This document shows, piece by piece, positions 58,332 through 64,000 of a stretch of 64,000 bases of DNA (the first letter of the stretch is position 1; every line of letters begins with the position of its first letter). Source of the DNA: Streptomyces sp. 846.5 (GTDB lineage Bacteria; Actinomycetota; Actinomycetes; Streptomycetales; Streptomycetaceae); NCBI RefSeq assembly GCF_004365705.1, contig NZ_SOBN01000003.1:918501-982500 (forward strand), in the 5' to 3' direction. The notes beneath the pieces were generated by a model. It had not been told where the DNA came from. It saw only the letters and a list, made by a program, of their open reading frames with translations, and searched no databases. A program made the position numbers and the translations under genes.

Positions 58332-59045
58332 TCAGGAGGCCAGTCGTGCCCCGCCGTCCACCGGCAGCACGATGCCGGTGGTGTAGGTGTTCTCCACCAG
58401 GAAGGCGATGGCGTGCGCCACCTCCTCGGGCCGCCCCGGCCGCCCGACCGGCGTGCCGGCGCAGGCGCCGGTCAGTGCGCCCTCCCTGCCCTCCTCGGGG
58501 ACCCAGTCCCACCAGGGGGTGTCGATGACCCCGGGGGAGACCGCGTTCACCCGGCGCGGGGCCAGCTCCGCCGCCAGGATCCTGGAGGCTGCCTCCACAC
58601 CCGCGTTCGAGGAGCCGAGTACGACCAGCCCGGCCGCGCTGAGCTGCGAGCTCACCGCTCCGACCAGGGTCACCGATCCGTCCCCGCGCAGCGTTCCCAG
58701 TGCGGCCTTCACCGTCAGCAACTGCGGGATGAGCTTGCCCTCGCTGTGCCGGCGCAGGTCTGCGCCGGTCAGGTCGAGCAGCGAGGTGACCCCGCCCCTG
58801 GCCGTGAGGGTGACGACGAGGTGGTCGAACGGGCCCACCTCGGCGAAGAACGCAGCCAACTGCCCCTCGTCGGAGCCGTCCAGGATCCGCCCCTCGACCT
58901 CCTCGCCGAGCACCTTCAGCGCCGCCTCCAGACGCTCGGCGTTCCGTCCGGCGACGACGACCCGGTAACCCCGGTCCCGCAGCAGCTCGGCCGCGGCCAG
59001 GCCGATCCCGGAGGTCCCGCCGACGATCACAACACGTTCAGACAT
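58332..59045 (-). CDS. SDR family protein lacking catalytic Tyr and Lys
   Basis: 237 residues. Nucleotide site GGTSGIGLAAAELL at residues 9-22 is normal. The catalytic Ser region is GAVSSQLSAAG; the YxxxK motif is replaced by VLGSSNAGVEAASRIL, so Tyr becomes Leu and Lys becomes Asn. PGVIDTPWW and the C-terminal TTGIVLPVDGGARLAS are normal. The reaction is unknown; members of this type may be scaffolds or use other residues. ATG 59045 is the start. It is divergent from a TetR gene across a perfect 17-bp inverted repeat and is its likely target. Confidence 0.83.
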   Translation of the reverse strand: MSERVVIVGGTSGIGLAAAELLRDRGYRVVVAGRNAERLEAALKVLGEEVEGRILDGSDEGQLAAFFAEVGPFDHLVVTLTARGGVTSLLDLTGADLRRHSEGKLIPQLLTVKAALGTLRGDGSVTLVGAVSSQLSAAGLVVLGSSNAGVEAASRILAAELAPRRVNAVSPGVIDTPWWDWVPEEGREGALTGACAGTPVGRPGRPEEVAHAIAFLVENTYTTGIVLPVDGGARLAS

Positions 59046-59088
59046 GGCGTCCGCTTCCTCTTGATTCCCTCCCGGTGACCCACTTTCG

Positions 59089-59127
59089 AGTCACTGTGCC
59101 TCGATTATGTATCGAGGCACAGTGACT
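59089..59127. promoter_or_regulatory. Perfect 17-bp inverted repeat, likely TetR operator
   Basis: Arms AGTCACTGTGCCTCGAT (59089-59105) and its exact complement (59111-59127), with TATGT between. It lies 14 bp before the TetR start and 43 bp before the SDR start. Size and position fit an autoregulated TetR operator controlling both genes. Confidence 0.8.
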
Positions 59128-59141
59128 TGTAAAGTCGGGCC

Positions 59142-59714
59142 ATGAACCAGACCACCCCCGCACCCCAGGGGCGCCCCCGCAGCGAGAGCGCCCGCCGGGC
59201 GATCCTCGACGCGGCCCTGGCGCTCGCGGCTCGCGACGGCTACACCGCGGTCACCATCAAGGGCATCGCCGAAGCCGCCGGCGTGGGTCGGCAGACCGTC
59301 TACCGCTGGTGGCCGACCCGGGGGGCGGTTCTGATCGAGGCGCTGGCCGAGATCGGCGCGGCCCACGTCCTGCCCGAACCCTCCGGCGACCCGCGCGCGG
59401 ACCTGCGGCTCTTCCTGGACCAGACCTTCGCGTTGGCCGTCGAGGTGCCCGTCGCCAATGTCCTGCTCGGCATCACCGCCGATGCCGTGAGCGATCCCGC
59501 GCTGGCCGCCGTCCGGCGCGGCTACATCTCCGGCCGTCGCGATCTGCTGCGCGAGGCCCTGGAACGCTGCGACCGCGCCTGGGCGGTGCCGGTGGACACC
59601 CTGGTCGACCTGGCCTTCGGCGCCATGTGGTATCGGCTGATGAACGAACACGCCCCGGTAGGGCCACAGTTGACGGAGGAACTGATGGTGGTGGTGGACG
59701 CGCTGGCCCGGTAG
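59142..59714 (+). CDS. TetR family transcriptional regulator
   Basis: 190 residues. The N-terminal helix-turn-helix is clear (ARRAILDAALALAARDGYTAVTIKGIAEAAGVGRQTVYRWWPTRGA), followed by a helical ligand-binding domain with a C-terminal TetR_C-type pattern (DLAFGAMWYRLMNEHAPVGP). It probably represses the divergent SDR gene and itself by binding the inverted repeat between them. ATG 59142 begins the protein two bases after GGGCC; the true ribosome binding site is weak. Confidence 0.92.
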   Translation: MNQTTPAPQGRPRSESARRAILDAALALAARDGYTAVTIKGIAEAAGVGRQTVYRWWPTRGAVLIEALAEIGAAHVLPEPSGDPRADLRLFLDQTFALAVEVPVANVLLGITADAVSDPALAAVRRGYISGRRDLLREALERCDRAWAVPVDTLVDLAFGAMWYRLMNEHAPVGPQLTEELMVVVDALAR

Positions 59715-59750
59715 CCGTAGGGGGTGGTCCGCGAGTCCTTTCGGGGGTAT

Positions 59751-59789
59751 GTTGTTCTCAGTAGGAGAAGAACTCAGAATGAGAACAAC
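59751..59789. promoter_or_regulatory. 10-bp inverted repeat, possible operator of the NrtR-like gene
   Basis: GTTGTTCTCA (59751-59760) and TGAGAACAAC (59780-59789), perfect arms with a 19-nt spacer that itself holds AGGAGAAGAACTCAGAA. It lies 16 bp before the start of the NrtR-like gene. TATGTT at 59748 overlapping the left arm could be a -10 box. Confidence 0.65.
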
Positions 59790-59805
59790 CCGAGCGGAGC
59801 GCCCG

Positions 59806-60645
59806 ATGTCCCCGCAGGACCAGCCGCCGCAGGCCGACCGGTCCGAGCAGGACTGGCTCGCGGCCTACGACCCCCGGGCCTTCGCCCCGGTCGCGGTCAC
59901 CGTGGACGTGGTCGTTCTGACGCTGCGCCAGGGCCGGTTGCATGTGCTGCTGGTCCGGCGCGCAGGCCCGCCGTACAAGGGCTGCTGGGCACTGCCCGGC
60001 GGTTTCGTCCGAGCCGGAAAGGAGGACCTCGACCAGGCCGCGGCCCGCGAGCTCGCCGAGGAGACCGGAGTCGACACCGCCGCCCTGCGGCGGGTCCACC
60101 TGGAACAGCTCGGCTCCTACGGCGCTCCCGCCCGCGATCCGCGGATGCACGTCGTCTCCGTGGCCTACCTCGCCTTCGCCCCCGACCTGCCCGACCCGCA
60201 GGCGGGCACCGACGCGGCAGCGGCCGCCTGGGTACCGCTCGGCGGGACCGATCCGACTGCCGGACCCCACAGGGGAGGGCCCAGCAGCCGGACCGATCCC
60301 GCCGGGCACCCGCTGGCCTTCGACCACGCGGTGATCCTCGCCGAGGCCCTGGAGCGGGCCCGGTCCAAACTCGAGTACACCCCGCTGGCCACGGCCTTCC
60401 TCGGTCCCGAGTTCACCATCTCCGAACTGCGCTCGGTCTACGAGGAGATCTGGGGGGAGAAGCTCCACGCGGGCAACTTCCACCGCAAGGTCCTCTCCGT
60501 CCCCGGCTTCGTCGAGAGCACCGGCGGGACCGCGACCCGGGCAGGCAGCAAGGGCGGCCCCCGGGCCCGCCTCTACCGCACCGGCGACGCCCGACTGCTC
60601 CACCCCGCACTGCTCCGACCCGACCGCGAGGAGGCGGACCGCTGA
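59806..60645 (+). CDS. NrtR-like Nudix-domain transcriptional regulator
   Basis: 279 residues. N-terminal Nudix domain with WALPGGFVRAGKEDLDQAAARELAEETGV near residue 65, containing REL-EE-TG, then a C-terminal winged-helix region (YTPLATAFLGPEFTISELRSVYEEIWGEKLHAGNFHRKVLSVPGFVES). This two-domain layout is the NrtR family, which senses ADP-ribose-type metabolites and regulates NAD-related or sugar genes. ATG 59806 has GGAG 7-10 bases upstream. Two earlier in-frame ATGs (59749, 59779) lie inside the operator-like repeat, so they were not chosen. The target gene is not evident; it may regulate itself. Confidence 0.8.
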   Translation: MSPQDQPPQADRSEQDWLAAYDPRAFAPVAVTVDVVVLTLRQGRLHVLLVRRAGPPYKGCWALPGGFVRAGKEDLDQAAARELAEETGVDTAALRRVHLEQLGSYGAPARDPRMHVVSVAYLAFAPDLPDPQAGTDAAAAAWVPLGGTDPTAGPHRGGPSSRTDPAGHPLAFDHAVILAEALERARSKLEYTPLATAFLGPEFTISELRSVYEEIWGEKLHAGNFHRKVLSVPGFVESTGGTATRAGSKGGPRARLYRTGDARLLHPALLRPDREEADR

Positions 60646-60732
60646 CCCCGACATCCTGATGCTCTTGGCCTGACCCCCCTCCCCATGGCAGATTCGGTCC
60701 CGGCAACGAGGCCGACCGCCGGAGGCATTTGC

Positions 60733-62730
60733 ATGACCAGCGCAGAGCAGCAGCCCACCCCGCTCTGGACACCCGACCCCAAGCGCGCCGCCGCCTCCAA
60801 CCTCGCCCGCTTCCAGCGTTGGGCCACTGAGCACCACGGCGCGCCCACCGGCGACTACGCCGCGCTGCACCGCTGGTCCACCGAGGACCTCGACCGCTTC
60901 TGGACCGCCGTCGCCGAGTGGTTCGACGTCCGCTTCTCCACCCCCGCGAGCTGCGCCCTCGCCGACGCCGCCATGCCCGGCGCGGTGTGGTTCCCCGGCG
61001 CCCGCCTCAACTACGCCGAACACGCCCTGCGCTTTGGCGAGGACCCCGCCAACGCCGACCGTCCTGCTGTCCTGCACTTGGACGAGACCGGCGCCGAGCC
61101 GACCACGCTGACCTGGGCCGAGCTCCGCCGCCAGGTGGGCACCCTCGCCGCCCGGCTGCGCGACCTCGGCGTCCGCCCCGGCGACCGGGTCAGCGCCTAC
61201 GTCCCCAACGTCCCGCAGGCCGCCGTGGCGCTGCTGGCCACCGCGGCCGTCGGCGCGGTCTGGACCTCCTGCGCCCCGGACTTCGGCGCCCGCAGCGTCC
61301 TGGACCGCTTCAGCCAGCTCGAACCGGTCCTGCTCTTCGCCGTCGACGGCTACCGCTACGGCGGGAAGGACCACGACCGCACCGAGATCGTCGCCGAGCT
61401 GCGCCGTGAACTCCCCTCGCTGCGCCATGTGGTGCACATCCCGCTGCTGGGCACACCCGCTCCCGAGACGGCCCTGCTCTGGGACGACATGGTCGGCGGT
61501 GCGGACGAACCGGTCTTCGAGCAGGTCCCGTTCGACCACCCGCTCTGGGTGCTCTACTCGTCCGGCACCACCGGCCTGCCCAAGGCGATCGTCCAGGGCC
61601 ACGGGGGCATCGTCGTCGAGCACCTGAAGCAGGCCGGGCTGCACCAGGACCTCGGTGCGGGGGACCGGTTCTTCTGGTACACCTCCACCGGCTGGATGAT
61701 GTGGAACTTCCTGCTGGCCGGCCTGCTCGTGGGCGCGAGCATCGTCACTTACGACGGCAGCCCCGGCTTCCCGTCCGTCGACGCCCAGTGGCGGGTCGCC
61801 GAACGGTCCGGAGCCACCGTCTTCGGGACCTCCGCCGCCTACATCACCGCCTGCGCCAAGGGCGGCGTCCACCCGGGACACGACCTGGATCTCTCCCGGC
61901 TCCGCGCCATCGGCACCACCGGATCCCCGCTGCCGCCCGACGGCTTCCGCTGGATCTACGACGAGATCAGCCCCGACATCTGGCTGGCCAGCGTCAGCGG
62001 CGGCACCGACCTCTGCAGCTGCTTCGTCGGGGGCGTCCCCACCCTGCCGGTGTACCTCGGCGAGATCCAGGCCCCCAGCCTCGGCGCCGCGGTCGAGTCC
62101 TGGGACGTCCACGGCAAGCCGCTGCGCGGCGAGGTCGGCGAGCTCGTCTGCACCAAGCCGATCCCCTCGATGCCGCTGTACTTCTGGAACGACCCGGACG
62201 GGACCCGGTTCCACGACAGCTACTTCGACGTCTACCCGGGCGTCTGGCGGCACGGCGACTGGATCACGGTCACCGAGCGCGGCACCGTCGTCATCCATGG
62301 CCGCTCCGACTCCACGCTCAACCGACAGGGCGTCAGAATGGGCTCCGCCGACATCTACGAGGTGGTCGAGCGGCTGCCGCAGATCCGCGAGTCCCTGGTC
62401 ATCGGTCTCGAACAGCCCGACGGGGGCTACTGGATGCCGCTGTTCGTGGTCCTCGCGGAGGGAGCCGCCCTGGACGACGACCTCCGTGCAGCGGTCCGCA
62501 CCTCGCTGCGGGAGCAGCTCTCGCCCCGCCACGTCCCCGACGAGATCATCGCGGTCCCCGCCCTGCCGCACACCCTCACCGGCAAGCGGCTCGAAGTCCC
62601 GGTCAAGCGCATCCTCTCCGGCACCCCGCTCGCCCAGGCCGTCAACCCCGGCTCGCTCGACAACCCGGATGCACTCGCCCCGTTCCTGGAACTCGCCAAG
62701 GCCGAAGGAGCCGGCCACCGGGGTAAGTAG
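60733..62730 (+). CDS. Acetoacetyl-CoA synthetase
   Basis: 665 residues, the usual length. AMP-forming ligase motifs: LYSSGTTGLPKAIVQGHGG near residue 276, VSGGTDLCSCFVGGVPTLPVYLGEI and HGRSDSTLNRQGVRMGSADIYE, with the C-terminal TLTGKRLEVPVKRIL lysine. The N-terminal LARFQRWATEHHG with FSTPASCALADAAMPGAVWFPGARLNYAEH is diagnostic for acetoacetate-CoA ligase (AacS). It would recover acetoacetate as acetoacetyl-CoA, a ketone-body or polyhydroxybutyrate-linked step. ATG 60733 has GGAGG 8-12 bases upstream; an upstream ATG at 60685 has no support. Confidence 0.92.
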   Translation: MTSAEQQPTPLWTPDPKRAAASNLARFQRWATEHHGAPTGDYAALHRWSTEDLDRFWTAVAEWFDVRFSTPASCALADAAMPGAVWFPGARLNYAEHALRFGEDPANADRPAVLHLDETGAEPTTLTWAELRRQVGTLAARLRDLGVRPGDRVSAYVPNVPQAAVALLATAAVGAVWTSCAPDFGARSVLDRFSQLEPVLLFAVDGYRYGGKDHDRTEIVAELRRELPSLRHVVHIPLLGTPAPETALLWDDMVGGADEPVFEQVPFDHPLWVLYSSGTTGLPKAIVQGHGGIVVEHLKQAGLHQDLGAGDRFFWYTSTGWMMWNFLLAGLLVGASIVTYDGSPGFPSVDAQWRVAERSGATVFGTSAAYITACAKGGVHPGHDLDLSRLRAIGTTGSPLPPDGFRWIYDEISPDIWLASVSGGTDLCSCFVGGVPTLPVYLGEIQAPSLGAAVESWDVHGKPLRGEVGELVCTKPIPSMPLYFWNDPDGTRFHDSYFDVYPGVWRHGDWITVTERGTVVIHGRSDSTLNRQGVRMGSADIYEVVERLPQIRESLVIGLEQPDGGYWMPLFVVLAEGAALDDDLRAAVRTSLREQLSPRHVPDEIIAVPALPHTLTGKRLEVPVKRILSGTPLAQAVNPGSLDNPDALAPFLELAKAEGAGHRGK

Positions 62731-62758
62731 GGGTAAGTAGGGGCGTCAGCGTCGGCTC

Positions 62759-64000
62759 CTACTCGCCGGACAGCACCTGGTTCGCGGCCGCCCGCGCCTC
62801 GTCCGCCGTGTCGGTGGCGCGCGCGGCGGCAGCGGCCCGGCGGCACTGCGCCAGCGTGTACTTGGCCAGAGTGGCCCGCACATAGGGGATCGACGCTGCG
62901 CCCATCGACAGGCTGGTCACCCCCAGCCCGGTGAGCACGCAGGCCAGCACCGGATCGGCGGCGGCCTCCCCGCAGACACCGCAGCTCTTACCGGCCGCCG
63001 TGGCCGCCTCCGCGGACAGTGCGATCAGGTCGAGCAGTGCCGGTTGCCACGGATCCTGCAGCCGGGCCACCGCGCCGACCTGGCGGTCGGCAGCGAAGGC
63101 GTACTGGGCCAGGTCGTTGGTGCCCAGCGAGAGGAACTCGACCTCCTTCAGGATCGACCGCGCCCGCAGCGCTGCCGACGGGATCTCCACCATCGCCCCG
63201 AACTTGGCCGACAGCCCCGCCTCCCGGCAGGCGTCCGCGAAGGCCCTGGCGTCGATGCGGTCGGCCACCATCGGCGCCATGACCTCCAGGTACACCGGTA
63301 GTCCCGCGGCGGCCCTGGCGAGCGCCCGCAACTGGGACTGCAGCACCTCCGGGTGCTCCAGCAGGCTGCGCAGGCCACGGACGCCCAGGGCGGGGTTCGG
63401 CTCGTCCGCCGGCGTCAGGAAGTCCAGCGGCTTGTCCGCGCCGGCGTCCAGCGCACGAACCACGACGCGCCCCTCGGGGAACGCCTGCAGCACCGTGCGA
63501 TAGGCCTCGACCTGCGCGTCCTCGGTCGGAGCCTTCGTTGAGTCGTCCAAGAAGAGAAACTCGGTGCGGAACAGCCCGATGCCCTCCGCCCCCACCTCGA
63601 CGGCCGCCGGGACGTCGGCCGGGCCGCCGATGTTGGCGAGCAGCGGCACCCTGTGCCCGTCCGAGGTCTGCCCGGGACCGGTCGACGCGGACAGCGCCGC
63701 CTTTCGCTCGGCCGCGATCCGCCGCAGCTCCGCCTGCTGCTCCGCCGTCGGTTCGACCAGCACCTCCCCGGTGCTTCCGTCCACGGCGACCACGACGCCC
63801 TCGGCCATGTCGGTGGCACCGGGCATGGCGACCACGGCGGGGACGCCCAGCGCCCGGGCGAGGATGGCACTGTGGCTGGTCGGACCGCCCTCCTCGGTGA
63901 CGAAGCCGAGCACCAGGGTCGGGTCCAGCAGCGCCGTGTCGGCCGGCGCCAGGTCCCGCGCGAAGAGGACGTACGGCTCGTCGCTGTCCGGCACCCCCGG
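62759..64000 (-). CDS. ptsI: PTS enzyme I (phosphoenolpyruvate-protein phosphotransferase), N-terminus cut by window edge
   Basis: 413 visible residues; the frame is open to base 64000. GGPTSHSAILARALGVPAVV holds the phosphorylated His. Next come GIGLFRTEFLFLDD and the PEP-binding barrel: VRALDAGADKPLDFL, PNPALGVRGLRSLL, GAMVEIPSAALRARSILKEVEFLSLGTNDLAQYAFAADR and CGVCGEAAADP with the catalytic Cys. The N-terminal HPr-binding domain lies outside the window. Enzyme I takes phosphate from PEP and gives it to HPr, which in turn could feed the DhaM at the left end. The last residues are Ala-rich (AAAARATDTADEARAAANQVLSGE). Confidence 0.95.
   Translation of the reverse strand, partial: PGVPDSDEPYVLFARDLAPADTALLDPTLVLGFVTEEGGPTSHSAILARALGVPAVVAMPGATDMAEGVVVAVDGSTGEVLVEPTAEQQAELRRIAAERKAALSASTGPGQTSDGHRVPLLANIGGPADVPAAVEVGAEGIGLFRTEFLFLDDSTKAPTEDAQVEAYRTVLQAFPEGRVVVRALDAGADKPLDFLTPADEPNPALGVRGLRSLLEHPEVLQSQLRALARAAAGLPVYLEVMAPMVADRIDARAFADACREAGLSAKFGAMVEIPSAALRARSILKEVEFLSLGTNDLAQYAFAADRQVGAVARLQDPWQPALLDLIALSAEAATAAGKSCGVCGEAAADPVLACVLTGLGVTSLSMGAASIPYVRATLAKYTLAQCRRAAAAARATDTADEARAAANQVLSGE

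Noticed and set aside
59758..62718. 986-residue minus-strand open frame over the NrtR-like and acetoacetyl-CoA synthetase genes
   Set aside because: Covers two clear genes; low-complexity Gly/Val/Asp/Arg composition.
62720..62743. Possible G-quadruplex (GGGGTAAGTA repeated)
   Set aside because: Only three G4 runs in the right spacing, and it overlaps the end of the acetoacetyl-CoA synthetase gene; too weak to list.
1..64000. tRNA, rRNA, secondary-metabolite core enzymes, integrase or conjugation genes
   Set aside because: Searched for by reading; none could be supported.

Overview
The window is about 70% or more GC, almost fully coding, with GTG/ATG starts, ATGA stop-start overlaps and GGAGG-type ribosome binding sites. 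Family content points to a member of the Streptomycetaceae: an NsdA-like TPR regulator, a DUF397 protein, PucR and NrtR regulators and a PASTA-less Ser/Thr kinase. I see no rRNA or tRNA genes, CRISPR array, prophage or complete insertion sequence. It reads as a chromosomal region carrying several catabolic and accessory operons. || Layout. 1-7538: partial HpnB-like glycosyltransferase (cut by the left edge), racemase-family protein, atypical polysaccharide deacetylase, a trio acting on SAM by-products (spermidine-synthase-like protein, O-methyltransferase, MTA/SAH-type nucleosidase), a polytopic membrane protein, a Nudix hydrolase and an orphan DhaM. 7688-9975: ketopantoate-reductase-family protein and a ChsE-like acyl-CoA dehydrogenase behind a KstR-type operator. 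9998-17137 (minus): an eight-gene operon, ABC importer (ATPase, permease, lipoprotein), RutA-like monooxygenase, isochorismatase-family hydrolase, a second monooxygenase, a stand-alone riboflavin kinase and a flavin reductase. It looks like an import-and-oxidation pathway for an N-heterocycle that also makes its own FMN. 17299-23062: small unknown protein, SDR lacking catalytic Tyr/Lys, then PucR regulator, agmatinase-family ureohydrolase, NTF2-like protein and NCS1 permease. 23281-27017: Ser/Thr kinase, nitronate monooxygenase and acyl-CoA synthetase. || 27018-27851 is non-coding and holds a 216-bp pseudo-palindrome with six copies of GGGTCACT in mirror arrangement, followed by a 50-bp direct repeat pair. 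29040-34888 is a steroid side-chain catabolism module in the order known from mycobacteria (fadD19 divergent from echA19, then DUF35 proteins and two thiolase-like lyases), with a KstR-type operator in the divergent promoter. 35011-46771: DUF397 protein, unknown protein, acyl-CoA-dehydrogenase-like protein, phosphotransferase, NsdA-like regulator, HEAT-like protein, a cassette of two glycosyltransferases plus a GDSL hydrolase, and a BNR-repeat protein. 46858-49122: 5-oxoprolinase pxpABC. || 49226-56357 encodes a three-gene SMC complex of the MksF-MksE-MksB / Wadjet JetABC type. No JetD nuclease gene is present anywhere in the window. The right end has a small membrane protein, glycerol kinase, a second SDR lacking Tyr/Lys with a divergent TetR regulator and a perfect 17-bp inverted repeat between them, an NrtR-like regulator with its own inverted repeat, acetoacetyl-CoA synthetase, and PTS enzyme I cut by the right edge. 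|| The strongest candidates for new biology are the nuclease-less Wadjet-like operon, the Rut-like operon with its own riboflavin kinase, the 216-bp mirror repeat, and an unassigned CTGAC-N5-GTCA motif found upstream of three lipid-catabolic genes, next to the KstR-type sites at two of them. All functional calls come from reading sequence by eye; none was checked by database search.
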